A stretch of 64,000 nt of DNA from Dyella acidiphila. GTDB taxonomy: Bacteria; Pseudomonadota; Gammaproteobacteria; Xanthomonadales; Rhodanobacteraceae. The notes below the pieces were generated by a model, which saw only the letters and a list, made by a program, of their open reading frames with translations, was not told the DNA's origin and did not search any database. Shown here one piece after another: positions 48,054-57,737 of this stretch. The first letter of the stretch is position 1, and every line of letters starts with the position of its first letter. The translations under genes were made by a program, and so were the position numbers. The DNA lies in assembly GCF_014863405.1 (NCBI RefSeq), contig NZ_JACZZA010000002.1, forward strand, positions 124,001 to 188,000, given 5' to 3'.

Positions 48054-49256
48054 TCAGGCGGTCGCCGACTCCGCGTCGGCGACCAGCGGAATATCGAACA
48101 CCTGGCGCAGATAGGCGATGTACGCATCGTCCTCGCACATGTTTTTGCCGGGTGAATCGCTGAGCTTGGCCACCGGCTGGCCATTGCAGCGAACCATCTT
48201 GATCACGATGTTCAGCGGCGTCGGGCCGACATCGTTGGTCAGATTGGTGCCCACCCCGAAGGCCAGCTGGCAGCGCCCGCGGAAGTGCTCGTACAGCTGC
48301 ATGACCTTGGGAATATCCAGCCCGTCGCTGAAGACCAGCACCTTGCTGCGCGGATCGACGCGGTTGTCCTGATAATGCGCCAGCACCCGCTCGCCCCAGG
48401 CGAACGGATCGCCGGAATCGTGGCGGGTGCCATCGAACAGCTTGCAGAAGTACATATCGAAGTCGCGCAGGAAGGCGGTCAGTCCGTAGACATCGGACAG
48501 GGCAATGCCCAAGTCGCCACGGTATTCCTTGGCCCAGGCTTCCAGCGCCGCCACCTGCGAATCGCGCAACCGCGGTCCCAGCGCCTGGTGCGCCTGCAGA
48601 TACTCATGCGCCAGGGTGCCCAGCGGCCGCAGGCCCAGTTGCCAGGCCAGCCAGACATTGCTGGTACCGGTCAGTTGCGCGCCCAACCCCTCGGCCAGGG
48701 CAGTAGCCACCTCGCGATGCCACTGGCGCGAAAAGCGGCGCCGGGTGCCGTAGTCGGCAATGCGGCATTCGCTGAAGCCCGGGGTATCGCGCAGCAGTGC
48801 AATCTTGTCGCGCAGGCGCCGGCGGCCTTCGCTCAAGTCAAGATCGCGCTGGGTGTTGCGAAAATACACTTCGTTGACGATCGCCAGCAAAGGCACTTCG
48901 AACAGGATCGTATGCAGCCACGGGCCACCGATGTGGATCTCGATTTCACCGTTCTGCAATGGTGACGGCACGATCTCCACGTACTTGGTGTTGAGCTGGA
49001 ACAAGGCCAGGAAATCGACGAAATCGCTTTTGATAAAGCGCCAGCTGCGCAGGTAATCCAGCTCCGCCTCGGTGAAGCGCAGGCTGCACAGCGCATGCAG
49101 TTCTTCGCGGATCTCTTCGATATAGGGCACCAGGTTCACGCCGGGATTGCGGCACTTGAACCGGTATTCCACATGCGCGGCGGGATATTGATGCAATACC
49201 ACCTGCATCATCGAGAATTTATAGAGGTCGGTATCGAGCAGCGAACTGACGATCAT
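48054..49256 (-). CDS. pncB: Nicotinate phosphoribosyltransferase
   Basis: 400 residues from ATG 49256 ([18 protein letters not shown]), the usual length. The active-site His region is [19 protein letters not shown], and NVWLAWQLG and GVGTNLTND are conserved. It forms NaMN from nicotinate and PRPP with ATP, the salvage arm of NAD synthesis. The long leader has a terminator-like hairpin. Confidence 0.95.
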   Translation of the reverse strand: MIVSSLLDTDLYKFSMMQVVLHQYPAAHVEYRFKCRNPGVNLVPYIEEIREELHALCSLRFTEAELDYLRSWRFIKSDFVDFLALFQLNTKYVEIVPSPLQNGEIEIHIGGPWLHTILFEVPLLAIVNEVYFRNTQRDLDLSEGRRRLRDKIALLRDTPGFSECRIADYGTRRRFSRQWHREVATALAEGLGAQLTGTSNVWLAWQLGLRPLGTLAHEYLQAHQALGPRLRDSQVAALEAWAKEYRGDLGIALSDVYGLTAFLRDFDMYFCKLFDGTRHDSGDPFAWGERVLAHYQDNRVDPRSKVLVFSDGLDIPKVMQLYEHFRGRCQLAFGVGTNLTNDVGPTPLNIVIKMVRCNGQPVAKLSDSPGKNMCEDDAYIAYLRQVFDIPLVADAESATA

Positions 49257-49365
49257 GGATCGCTTCCATGTCGGTGGGGAGGACATGCCGAAGCATGCAG
49301 ACATTGCGCCGCTGGCGCAGCACGCTGCAATTATCCTGCTGAAGTCGCCGCCAAGAAAAGTAAAA

Positions 49366-49395
49366 CCCCGGCAGCCAGGGGAATAACTGCCGGGG
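49366..49395 (-). terminator. Terminator-like hairpin in the pncB leader
   Basis: CCCCGGCAG (49366-49374) / CTGCCGGGG (49387-49395), on the minus strand followed by TTTTACTTTT. It lies 110 nt upstream of the pncB start, with no gene on the minus strand between it and 49632. It could end a small RNA or act as an attenuator. The remaining 49257-49632 interval holds no recognisable gene. Confidence 0.6.
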
Positions 49396-49632
49396 CTTGT
49401 TAGGTCGCGTTCCTGGGGGAGGGTTAAACTCGGAACCGGCCCCTGGATGTCACGGTGTTCTGCGCCATCCGGTTGTCGCCTCACGGCGATGCGATTGATT
49501 AGTGTGGCCGTGGCGGGGGAAGTTCAAGACCAAACTCGAATTTATTCAGCTCGCCGATAGCAAGCCGAGCCTGAGTCCGTAAGGTTTCACTTACACCCTT
49601 TCTCAAGTGTTTGTCTGGACAAGGACATTGCC

Positions 49633-50439
49633 ATGCTGCGCCGCTGCCTGAGCTTGTTAGCTTTCTGTTTTGTACTTAGCGCACAAGCCACTGACCTCAG
49701 CATCGATACCGGCCATGGCGCACGCATCTGGACCACCGCGCAGTTGCTGGCCCGCCCCGATGCGCAAAACGTGACCATTCCGATCGACGTGGCATTCCGC
49801 CGCACCATGCACTACCGGGCCGTGCCGCTGGCCGCTCTGTTGCCGGGACTGGAGCGCGGCGACCGCCTGCAATTCGTGGCAAGCGACGGCTTCTCGGCCG
49901 ACCTCGCCGCCGACACCATCCTCAACCACGCCGGCGCAAAGGCCTGGCTGGCGGTGGAAGATCCGCAGCAGCCATGGCCGCAGCTGCCCGACCATAAAGG
50001 CGACGCCGGTCCCTTCTATGTGGTGTGGACGCACCCGGCCGCCGCTGGCATCGGCACCGAGCAATGGCCCTATCAGCTGGTTCGCATCCGCCGCACCCAA
50101 GATGCGGCCACCCGTTTTCCGGCTACCGCACCCGCTGTGTCCGCCGACAGCGCCGTGCGCAAAGGCTATGCGGTATTCCAGCGCACCTGCTTTGCCTGCC
50201 ATACGCTCAACGGACAAGGCGATGCGCATATGGGGCCGGACTTGAACATTCCGCATAACCCTACCGACTACCTCAGCGATGACATGCTGCGCGCCTTTAT
50301 CCGCAATCCGCAGTCGCTAAGGCGCTGGCCAGAGGGAAAGATGTTCGGCTTTCCTACTCAGGAATCGCTTTCCGATGCGGATCTGGATGCCGTGCTTGCC
50401 TACCTGCACCATATGGCGCAGCACAAGGTCACGCCGTAG
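49633..50439 (+). CDS. Periplasmic oxidoreductase-like domain fused to cytochrome c
   Basis: 268 residues. Signal peptide to SAQA (19), then a domain of about 30-150 resembling the small molybdopterin-oxidoreductase-like fold (WTTAQLLARPDA, YRAVPLAALLPGLERGDRL, ASDGFSADL), and a class I cytochrome c from about 175 with CFACH (186-190), GPDLNIPHNPTDYL and a possible Met ligand in MFGF. The N-terminal domain has no clear cofactor Cys. It overlaps the convergent peptidase gene by 11 nt. Role unknown. Confidence 0.75.
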   Translation: MLRRCLSLLAFCFVLSAQATDLSIDTGHGARIWTTAQLLARPDAQNVTIPIDVAFRRTMHYRAVPLAALLPGLERGDRLQFVASDGFSADLAADTILNHAGAKAWLAVEDPQQPWPQLPDHKGDAGPFYVVWTHPAAAGIGTEQWPYQLVRIRRTQDAATRFPATAPAVSADSAVRKGYAVFQRTCFACHTLNGQGDAHMGPDLNIPHNPTDYLSDDMLRAFIRNPQSLRRWPEGKMFGFPTQESLSDADLDAVLAYLHHMAQHKVTP

Positions 50440-51535
50440 GTACCGCGCCGGCACGGGCGGTATCGCCCGCGGCTGACTTGAGCAGGCCGCGCAGCGCATT
50501 CTCCCGCTCCGCTTTGGACTGCCTGGCCAACGCCCGCACACGGGCGTAGAAATCCGGCCACTGCCCATCGGCCTGCCGATACAACACAGCGAAGGCCTGC
50601 ACCCACTGGTCGTACAGGCCGAACGGCAGCAAGGTCGCATTGTTGATTGGCCGCGCTACCCAGCCATCGTAGCGATGGTCGTTCGGCCAATGCTGGTCGC
50701 GCCAGGCGGCATAGTGCTGACGGAAAACCTCGATCTCGTGCGCCTTGCCCGCAGCCATCGCCGCCTCGTCCGCACCGCTGGCATAGAGTTTCCGGAGCCG
50801 CTCGCGCAAATTGAGTACCAGCTGGGTGAAGCCATCGTCCATCGCCTGGTCGCGGTCGTCGCCTTCCGGCTCTCCGCGCGAGCGGTGCCACTGCTTCAGT
50901 CCCTGGCTCTCCACGAACATCGCATAGCTTTCGTTGAACGCCGTGTCGTCCTTGACGTAGATAAGCTGGTGCGCAAGCTCATGGAAGATGGTGCCCACCA
51001 GCTCATCGTCGTCCCAGCGCATCATGCTGCTGAGGATCGGGTCGGCGAACCAGCCCAAGGTGGAATAAGCCGGCACGCCACTCAGATAGACATCATTGCC
51101 CTGTGCCTGCAACTGCGCAGCGGCGGTACTGGCCTTTTTCTCGTCGAACCACCCGCGATAGGCCACGCAACCGGCGATCGGAAAACACTGCAAAACCGCA
51201 TCCACCGAATAGCGTGGGGTGGCATAGACATTCCACACCACATAAGGGCGATGCAATTGAACGTAGTAGGTGTAACTGCGATTGCTCGGCAAATCCAATT
51301 GCGCGGAAGCAAATTGGCGTGCCTGCTGCGACAGCCGCAAACGTGCGGCCAGCTTCGGATCCGTGGCCGGATCGGCAATCACTTTTTTGACCGCCCGCCG
51401 CTGCAACAGCAGCGCGCTTTCCCCATGCGTGACGTGCGCGTAATAGCGCAGATCGGCACAGGCTGCGAGCAGGGCAAGCATTACCGCGCAAAGAATCAGT
51501 TTGAGGCCGGGAAAAAGAATGCGGGGTCGATTCAT
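50429..51535 (-). CDS. Lipoprotein with zinc aminopeptidase-like domain (COG4324)
   Basis: 368 residues from ATG 51535; ATG 51559 is also open. Lipobox LLAAC (Cys26). Zinc motif FHELAHQ (H185, E186, H189) with the second Glu in FNESYA (E202), as in the predicted aminopeptidase family DUF4917/COG4324-like. Envelope-anchored peptidase of unknown substrate. The C-terminal basic stretch is RQSKAERENALRGLLKS. Confidence 0.82.
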   Translation of the reverse strand: MNRPRILFPGLKLILCAVMLALLAACADLRYYAHVTHGESALLLQRRAVKKVIADPATDPKLAARLRLSQQARQFASAQLDLPSNRSYTYYVQLHRPYVVWNVYATPRYSVDAVLQCFPIAGCVAYRGWFDEKKASTAAAQLQAQGNDVYLSGVPAYSTLGWFADPILSSMMRWDDDELVGTIFHELAHQLIYVKDDTAFNESYAMFVESQGLKQWHRSRGEPEGDDRDQAMDDGFTQLVLNLRERLRKLYASGADEAAMAAGKAHEIEVFRQHYAAWRDQHWPNDHRYDGWVARPINNATLLPFGLYDQWVQAFAVLYRQADGQWPDFYARVRALARQSKAERENALRGLLKSAAGDTARAGAVPTA

Positions 51536-51569
51536 CCCCGCATTCTGACGTAAGCGCATTCAGCTGTGC

Positions 51570-51959
51570 TCAGTGGTGTCCGTTGTAATGGCCGCCACCA
51601 CCGTGCCATCCGCCACCGCCATGCCAGCCACCGTGACCGCCGGACCAGCCGCCCCGGCCATGCCAGCCGGGATTACCGTGCCAATAACGGCCGCGGCCGT
51701 ACCAGCCACCGCCGCAGCAGCCGTAATAGCCACCGTAGTAACCGCCGTAATAGCCGCCCCAGTAGCCGTAGGGGTAATACCCGTAACCCGTGTAATAACC
51801 GCTGTAGACAACGGTGGGCGCGGCGCCGTAGTAGGCGTCGCCAACGGTTCCGTTGCTTTGCACGTAGCTATAGCCGGGAGCGATGTAACAGCCGGACAGG
51901 AGGGCCATCAAGGTGGCCAGGGTCAACACGGCAAGCAGGCGTTTGATCGAATGTTTCAT
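51570..51959 (-). CDS. Gly/Tyr/His-rich small lipoprotein
   Basis: 129 residues from ATG 51959 (GGAG 8 nt upstream). Lipobox LLSGC (Cys24). The mature part has YGGYYGGYYGG-type repeats, a Cys pair (YGCCGGG) and a C-terminal run of GGWHGG units. The low-complexity Gly-Trp-His tail could bind metal or pack in a matrix. No recognised domain. Confidence 0.6.
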   Translation of the reverse strand: MKHSIKRLLAVLTLATLMALLSGCYIAPGYSYVQSNGTVGDAYYGAAPTVVYSGYYTGYGYYPYGYWGGYYGGYYGGYYGCCGGGWYGRGRYWHGNPGWHGRGGWSGGHGGWHGGGGWHGGGGHYNGHH

Positions 51960-52096
51960 GGCGGAAGCTCCATGCAGTCCACGCGAGGACGGTAGTCCCT
52001 TGCGCATAAATAAGCCCTGAGCCTCAAAAGACAAGTGCCGCCTGTGTTCAGCACAGGCGGCACCGGTTGGAGCCATCGAACGCTGGCGGCGCTGAA

Positions 52097-52834
52097 TCAG
52101 GTTTTGCCGTTCTTGCTCTGGTCTCCGCGCGCATGCGCTACATGGTTGTGCGCGATATCGCCGGAATGGTTGCCGTTGGCAGCGGGTGTCTGGCCGTTAT
52201 CGGCCGAGGGTGCCGTGCTGGCGCCCGGCCAGGTCGGCCCTTTCTTGACGCGCTCCTGCTTGGCTTCCAGCAGGGCCTGGATATGCGCTACCGCTTCTTC
52301 GGGGCTGATATGCGAAGGCGCGGGTGATGCCGCCTCCGGCGTTGCTTGCGGCTGCAGGGTCGCGGGTTTGCCGCCGGCCGCCTTCTTCACGACCAGCTTC
52401 TTCTTCGGTGCGCTGACGGGTGCCGGAGCGGCAGCGGCCTTCGGCGGCGCAGCGCGCTTTACGGTCTTGGCGACGACCTTCTTTGCAGGGGCTTTTTTCG
52501 CCACCGGCTTTTTCGCCGCGGTTTTGGGTGCCGCCGATTTCCGGGCTGCCGGCTTTGTTGCCTTGCGTGCGGCGGTCTTGGCCGCGGTCTTCTTTACCGA
52601 CTTTTTGCTGGCCGCCTTGCGTACGGAGGTTTTCTTCGCCGAGGTCTTCTTCACCGCCTTGCGGGCCACCCGCTTCACCGCCTTCTTGGCTGCTGTCTTT
52701 TTTACCGCCCTTTTTACAGCCTTTTTGCGCGTTGCCGGCAACTTTCGAGCCACCTTCTTCTTGCTCGAACTGGCGCCTTTGGATGCTTTGCGGGCCGCGG
52801 ACTTCTTCGCGGCAGACTTGCGGGTCGTTGCCAT
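52097..52834 (-). CDS. Histone H1-like Lys/Ala-rich DNA-binding protein
   Basis: 245 residues. Residues 1-155 are Lys/Ala/Arg/Pro repeats (AAKKSA, KKTAAKK, KKPVAKKAP) like Hc1/AlgP and eukaryotic H1 tails. The remaining part is acidic and contains a helix HISPEEAVAHIQALLEAKQ (about 185-203), the AlgP/H1-like C-terminal region. It probably compacts DNA or affects transcription. It has its own promoter region. Confidence 0.8.
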   Translation of the reverse strand: MATTRKSAAKKSAARKASKGASSSKKKVARKLPATRKKAVKRAVKKTAAKKAVKRVARKAVKKTSAKKTSVRKAASKKSVKKTAAKTAARKATKPAARKSAAPKTAAKKPVAKKAPAKKVVAKTVKRAAPPKAAAAPAPVSAPKKKLVVKKAAGGKPATLQPQATPEAASPAPSHISPEEAVAHIQALLEAKQERVKKGPTWPGASTAPSADNGQTPAANGNHSGDIAHNHVAHARGDQSKNGKT

Positions 52835-52913
52835 GCGTGCGTACTCCAGGCGGTGATCAGTGGTGAAACAGTGACATCATCATGATGTATATGGCATGAG
52901 CAAGTGCCGGAAA

Positions 52914-53522
52914 TCATAGGCCGGGCTGCGATAAAGCCCGCAGAAAATTGGCCAATACCGGCGGGTAGGCCAGCACTGTGAAAATCACGCCATAGGCGGC
53001 GCCCCATAAATGCGCGCTGTGATTGATATTGCCCTGCCCGCGCTGATCCATGTAGATCGAATAGCCGACGTAAAGCACGGCATAGATGATCGCCGGCACC
53101 GGCACGAACCACACCAGGATGCGCGACCACGGCGACAGCAGCACATAGCCGAACAGCACGGCCGAGACTGCACCGGAGGCGCCCAGGCTGTAGTAATTGT
53201 TGTTGCGGCGGTTCTTCAAATACGTCGGCAGGATCGAAATGATCAATCCGCCCAGGTAAAACAGGCCGAAACCGAACGTGCCCAGGGTCTCGCCGAAAAA
53301 CGGCTCCATCACGCGGCCGAAGAAATACAGGGTCAGCATATTGAACAGCAGATGCATGCCGTCGGCATGGATCAACCCGTAGGTGACCAGCCGGTAATAC
53401 TCCTTTTTGCGCTCGATGGCCGGCGGCCACAGGATCAGATCGTCGATCAGGCGCCGGTTATTGAACGCCATGAACGAGACGATGCAGGTCGCCGCAAGAA
53501 TGATCAGCAAGGTTATGGGCAT
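52914..53522 (-). CDS. Rhomboid-family intramembrane serine protease
   Basis: 202 residues, six membrane helices. Catalytic Ser116 in GASGAVS and His171 in NHSAHLWGAAYG. HLLFNM (57-62) is the conserved His/Asn segment. It cleaves membrane protein substrates; substrate unknown. Divergent from the PhzF gene. Confidence 0.93.
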   Translation of the reverse strand: MPITLLIILAATCIVSFMAFNNRRLIDDLILWPPAIERKKEYYRLVTYGLIHADGMHLLFNMLTLYFFGRVMEPFFGETLGTFGFGLFYLGGLIISILPTYLKNRRNNNYYSLGASGAVSAVLFGYVLLSPWSRILVWFVPVPAIIYAVLYVGYSIYMDQRGQGNINHSAHLWGAAYGVIFTVLAYPPVLANFLRALSQPGL

Positions 53523-53631
53523 ATGACTAATCAGCCAATGTTTCGGAATTTCGCCATCTTGACGTTCACGAGCGGCGTTGTCGACGGCTAAAATGCGCGA
53601 TCAAGCCACGCCGTGCTGCTTTACTCACCGC

Positions 53632-54513
53632 ATGAAACCCATCCGCTATATGCACCTGGATGTCTTCGCCGCAACACCGGGCGGCGGCAATCATCTTGGC
53701 GTTGTCACCGATGCCGCCGGCTGGAGCGATGCGCAGATGCAGCGCTACGCACGCTGGACCGACCTGGTGGAAACCACCTTCCTGCTGCCGCCCAGCGATC
53801 CCACGGCCAGCTACAAGGTGCGAATTTTCACCCCGCAGAAGGAAATCGCCTTCGCCGGCCATCCCAGCGTAGGTAGTGCGCATGCCGTGCTCGAGTGCGG
53901 CCTGGCCTCACCCGTGGACGGCCTGCTCTGGCAGGAATGCGGTGCCGGCGTGTTGCCGATCCGCGTGGAAGGCAGCGGCGTGCAGCGCAGGCTGCTGCTG
54001 CAGTCGCCCGCCACGCGCGTGGTGAAAACCGGCCTGCACGCACATCCCCTGCTCGCCGCGACGCTCGACAGCATCGACCTGGGCAAGCTGCCGCCCGCGC
54101 TGGTCGATGGCGGCCGCCGCTGGTGGCTGGCCGAATGCGCCAGCGAGGCCAGCCTGCGCGCCTGGGAGCCCGATCACAGTGCCATCGGTGCGCTGGCCGT
54201 CGCCAGCGGTAGCATGGGCCTGTGTGCCTTTGCACGCAGCGGCCATCCCGATTACCAGCTGGTGGTGCGCGCCTTTCCTTCCGGTGTCGGCATCGTCGAA
54301 GACCCGGCCTCCGGCGCCGCCAACGGCCTGATCGCCGCCTACCTGCTGCATGCCGAGCCGGACGGCCCGCTCGCCCGCGGCTATGCGGTCAGCCAGGGGC
54401 GCGAAATGGGCCACGACGCCTTGCTGATCGCCCACATCGTCGACGGCCAGATCTGGATCGGCGGCTACACCAATACCGTGATCGACGGCACCCTGCACTG
54501 GAACGCTGCGTGA
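53632..54513 (+). CDS. PhzF-family epimerase/isomerase
   Basis: 293 residues from ATG 53632 ([20 protein letters not shown]). Double hot-dog-like fold with the catalytic Glu in DLVETTFLL (about 46) and GHPSVGSA and DPASGAANG. The family includes phenazine isomerase PhzF but most members, as here, stand alone with unknown substrates. Its stop overlaps the next start (GTGA). Confidence 0.9.
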   Translation: MKPIRYMHLDVFAATPGGGNHLGVVTDAAGWSDAQMQRYARWTDLVETTFLLPPSDPTASYKVRIFTPQKEIAFAGHPSVGSAHAVLECGLASPVDGLLWQECGAGVLPIRVEGSGVQRRLLLQSPATRVVKTGLHAHPLLAATLDSIDLGKLPPALVDGGRRWWLAECASEASLRAWEPDHSAIGALAVASGSMGLCAFARSGHPDYQLVVRAFPSGVGIVEDPASGAANGLIAAYLLHAEPDGPLARGYAVSQGREMGHDALLIAHIVDGQIWIGGYTNTVIDGTLHWNAA

Positions 54514-54965
54514 GCGAGGCGCCGCGCATCTGGGTGGATGCCGACGCCTGTCCGGTGGCGATCAAGGAAATCCTGTTCCGTGCGGCACAGCGCACGCAGA
54601 CTGCCGTGACCCTGGTGGCCAACCACGCGCTACGCACGCCGGCTTCGCCGTATATCCGCAGCATCCAGGTACCGGGCGGATTCGATGTGGCGGATAACGA
54701 AATCGTGCGCCAGGTCCACGCCGGCGACCTGGTGGTAACGCAGGACATTCCGCTGGCAGCCGCCGTGATCGGCAAAGGCGCACTCGCCATGCATCCGCGC
54801 GGCGAGCTCTACACACCGGACACCATCCAGCAGCGGCTTACCATGCGCAATTTCATGGAAGAACTGCGCAGCGCGGGCGTGGATACCGGTGGACCGGCGG
54901 CGCTGCATCCACGCGACAAGCAGGCGTTCGCCAACCAGCTCGATCGCTGGCTGGCGCAACATTAA
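54510..54965 (+). CDS. yaiI: UPF0178 (YaiI-like) protein
   Basis: 151 residues from a GTG at 54510 coupled to the PhzF stop. The N-terminus [16 protein letters not shown] and [20 protein letters not shown] are the DUF188 family signatures, PIN-like Asp residues. Function is unknown. It overlaps the convergent dehydrogenase by 4 nt. Confidence 0.92.
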   Translation: MSEAPRIWVDADACPVAIKEILFRAAQRTQTAVTLVANHALRTPASPYIRSIQVPGGFDVADNEIVRQVHAGDLVVTQDIPLAAAVIGKGALAMHPRGELYTPDTIQQRLTMRNFMEELRSAGVDTGGPAALHPRDKQAFANQLDRWLAQH

Positions 54966-55852
54966 TCCTTGCTGCGCTGATCCAGGTTGGCGCGGCGCGC
55001 CGACACCCGCGCCAGCGCCGACAGGTCCATGCCTTCCGCGCCATCGGCCAGCGCTTCCAGCAAGCTGTCGCGCAATACGCCGGCCAGCGGCAGCGGCACC
55101 TGTTCGGCGAAGCCGGCCTCTTGCGCCAGCATCACGTCCTTCAGTCCCAGCGGCAATGCAAAGCCCGGCGGCGTGAAGCGCTGTTCCGCCATTGCCTTGC
55201 CATAGCCCTGGTAGACCGGCGAGGCGAACAAGGTGCTGGTCATCAGCTCGATAAATTCGGCGGCGCCGACACCGTAGGCACGGGCCAGCGTGGATGCTTC
55301 GGCCATGCTCTCGATCGCCGTAACGATCATGAAGTTGCCGGCCAGTTTCACCACGTTGGCGCGTTCGGGGGCCTCACCCATCGGCCACAGCTTGCCGGCC
55401 ATTGCCTGCAGCAGTGGCGTGGTTTTTTCGATCGCCGCAGATGGCCCCGCCACCAGCATGTTGAGCTTGCCGGCGGCCGCCACATCAGGGCGGCCGAATA
55501 CCGGCGCCGCCACGTAGGCCAGCCCGCGCCGCGCATGTTCTTCCTGCAGCTGGCGCGCGAGCGCGACCGAGATGGTGGCGTGATTGACGTGCACCGTGCC
55601 CGGGTCCATCGCATCGAGCACGCCGCCATCGAGCAGCACTTCGCGCACGGCGTGGTCGTTGGCGAGCATGCTGTGCAGCACGTCGCCCTGCGCCGCGCGG
55701 TCGGGCGTACGCACCGCCTTGGCGCCCAGCGATACCAGCTTTTCGATCGCCGCATCCGAGCGATTCCACACGGTGAGCTGATAGCCGGCGGCCACCAGGT
55801 TGCTGGCCATGGCGCTGCCCATAGCTCCGAGTCCGATAAAACCCACTTTCAT
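54962..55852 (-). CDS. 3-hydroxyisobutyrate dehydrogenase-family NAD(P) oxidoreductase
   Basis: 296 residues from ATG 55852 (GGAG 8 nt upstream). Rossmann motif [24 protein letters not shown] in place of the usual DxSTxxP, then [16 protein letters not shown], and the catalytic Lys in VVKLAGNFM. It oxidises short beta-hydroxy acids or reduces aldehydes; substrate unknown. It lies directly downstream of the YhiN-like gene. Confidence 0.9.
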   Translation of the reverse strand: MKVGFIGLGAMGSAMASNLVAAGYQLTVWNRSDAAIEKLVSLGAKAVRTPDRAAQGDVLHSMLANDHAVREVLLDGGVLDAMDPGTVHVNHATISVALARQLQEEHARRGLAYVAAPVFGRPDVAAAGKLNMLVAGPSAAIEKTTPLLQAMAGKLWPMGEAPERANVVKLAGNFMIVTAIESMAEASTLARAYGVGAAEFIELMTSTLFASPVYQGYGKAMAEQRFTPPGFALPLGLKDVMLAQEAGFAEQVPLPLAGVLRDSLLEALADGAEGMDLSALARVSARRANLDQRSKD

Positions 55853-55919
55853 GACCAATCTCCAAGGCAAGCGCGCAGTTCAGCACGTTCGTTGTTCAGC
55901 GATTGCAAACGGACCGGCA

Positions 55920-57098
55920 TCAGACCGCTTCACCCGCGGCCCGGCCGGACGCCCAGGCCCACTGGAAGTTGTAGCCACCCAGCCAGCCCGTCACATCCAC
56001 CACTTCGCCGATGAAATAAAGCCCGGGCACCCGCTTGGACTGCATGGTGCTGGAGGAGAGCCCGTCGGTATCCACACCGCCCAGAGTGACTTCCGCGGTG
56101 CGATAGCCCTCGGTGCCGCTGGCCACCAGGGGCCAGTCATGCAGCTGCGCACCGAGGGCGTGCAATTCGTGGTCGCGGTACTGGCGCATCGGCTTGCTGC
56201 CCAGCCATTGCTCGCACAAACGCTGCGCCAGGCGCTTGGGCAACTGCTCGCCCAATACAGTGCGCAGCTCCGCCGCGGGACGTGCCGCGCGCTGGTCCGC
56301 CAGCCACTGGCCAAGCTCCCGTTCCGGCGACAAGTCGATACGCAGATCGTCGCCCGGCTGCCAATACGAGGAAATCTGCAAGATCGAGGGTCCGCTGATG
56401 CCGCGATGCGTGAACAGCAAGCCCGCGCGAAAACTGCGCTTGCCCACCCGCGCCTCCGCCACCGGCAGCGCCACGCCGGCCAGATCCTGGTAATGCTCCT
56501 GATGCTTGCCGCTCAAGGTCAACGGCACCAGGCCCGCGCGCGTGGCCAGCACGTTGTGGCCAAACTGCCGGGCCAGTTCGTAGCCGAATCCGCTGGCCCC
56601 CATGCTGGGAATCGACAAGCCACCGCTGGCCACCACCAAGGCATCCGCATGCAGCACGCCCTTGGCGGTGGTCACGCTGAAGCCTTCTTCGCTTTTGCGC
56701 ACCTGGCTGACGGCGCAACTGGTTTCGATCCGCACGCCTGCCGCCGCACATTCGTCCAGCAGCACACGCACGATCAGCTTGGAAGATTCATCGCAAAACA
56801 GCTGCCCCAGTTCTTTCTCGTGATAGGCGATGCGATGCTTTTCCACCAGCGCGATGAAATCGGCCGGGGTATAACGCGCCAGCGCGGATTTGGCGAAATG
56901 CGGATTGGCCGACAGGTACTGCGCGGGCGTCACGCCCAGGTTGGTGAAATTGCAGCGTCCGCCGCCCGACATCAGGATCTTCTTGCCCGGCTTGTTGGCG
57001 TGATCGATCACCAGCACCTGCCGGCCGCGCTGGCCGGCAGTGATCGCGCACATCAAGCCGGCGGCACCGGCACCGATTACCAGAACATCCACTTTCAC
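55920..57098 (-). CDS. HI0933/YhiN-type flavoprotein
   Basis: 392 residues. FAD-binding GAGAAGLMCAITAGQRG, GGGRCNFTNLG, and C-terminal PGLYFIGEVVDVTGWLGGYN and QWAWASGRAAG. BaiN-like subfamily; the E. coli homologue YhiN has no known substrate. It diverges from yajQ. Confidence 0.93.
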   Translation of the reverse strand: MKVDVLVIGAGAAGLMCAITAGQRGRQVLVIDHANKPGKKILMSGGGRCNFTNLGVTPAQYLSANPHFAKSALARYTPADFIALVEKHRIAYHEKELGQLFCDESSKLIVRVLLDECAAAGVRIETSCAVSQVRKSEEGFSVTTAKGVLHADALVVASGGLSIPSMGASGFGYELARQFGHNVLATRAGLVPLTLSGKHQEHYQDLAGVALPVAEARVGKRSFRAGLLFTHRGISGPSILQISSYWQPGDDLRIDLSPERELGQWLADQRAARPAAELRTVLGEQLPKRLAQRLCEQWLGSKPMRQYRDHELHALGAQLHDWPLVASGTEGYRTAEVTLGGVDTDGLSSSTMQSKRVPGLYFIGEVVDVTGWLGGYNFQWAWASGRAAGEAV

Positions 57099-57194
57099 GC
57101 GGTCACCGTCATGCAGCCAGCCAGATGGAATACCCGCGCATTATCCAACAAGTGATGGCTTACACTTGCCGCCTGCCCTGCCCAGGACCCCGCC

Positions 57195-57677
57195 ATGCCC
57201 TCTTTTGACGTGATCTCCGAAGTCGACAAGCACGAGCTGACCAACGGCGTCGACCAGGCCAACCGCGAGCTGGCCAACCGTTTCGACTTCAAGGGCACCG
57301 ATGCCAAATACGAGCTGGACAAGCTGGTGATCACCCAGGTCGCACCCAACGAATTCCAGCTGCAGCAGATGCTCGACATCCTGCGCGGGCGCCTGGCGGC
57401 GCGGAAGATCGACCTGCGCGCGCTGGAGGTTGCGGACCCGGAAGTGAACCTGGGCGGCGCACGACAGAAAATTACCGTGAAGCAAGGCATCGAGCAGCCG
57501 ATCGCCAAGAAGCTGATTGCTACCTTGAAAGAAGCCAAGCTGAAGGTGGAGGCGCAGATCAACGGCGAGAAGCTGCGCGTCACCGGCAAGAAGCGCGACG
57601 ACCTGCAGCTGGCGATGGCCGTGCTGCGCAAGGCCGAGGTAGAACTGCCGCTGCAGTTCGACAACTTCCGCGATTAG
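57195..57677 (+). CDS. yajQ: YajQ-family nucleotide-binding protein
   Basis: 160 residues, two ferredoxin-like repeats. MPSFDVISEVDKHELTNGVD at the start, FDFKGTDAKYEL and ITVKQGIEQPIAKKL are conserved. In Xanthomonas campestris a YajQ protein is a c-di-GMP-binding effector acting with a transcription factor; here that is inference. Confidence 0.95.
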   Translation: MPSFDVISEVDKHELTNGVDQANRELANRFDFKGTDAKYELDKLVITQVAPNEFQLQQMLDILRGRLAARKIDLRALEVADPEVNLGGARQKITVKQGIEQPIAKKLIATLKEAKLKVEAQINGEKLRVTGKKRDDLQLAMAVLRKAEVELPLQFDNFRD

Positions 57678-57687
57678 TGCATCGCTA

Positions 57688-57715
57688 CCTCATCCCGGCA
57701 CGGGCCGGGATGAGG
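57688..57715. terminator. Hairpin between convergent yajQ and DUF1345 gene
   Basis: CCTCATCCCGGC (57688-57699) / GCCGGGATGAGG (57704-57715), a 12-bp perfect stem. Confidence 0.65.
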
Positions 57716-57737
57716 CGGCCAGCATGATGCGGGAAGC

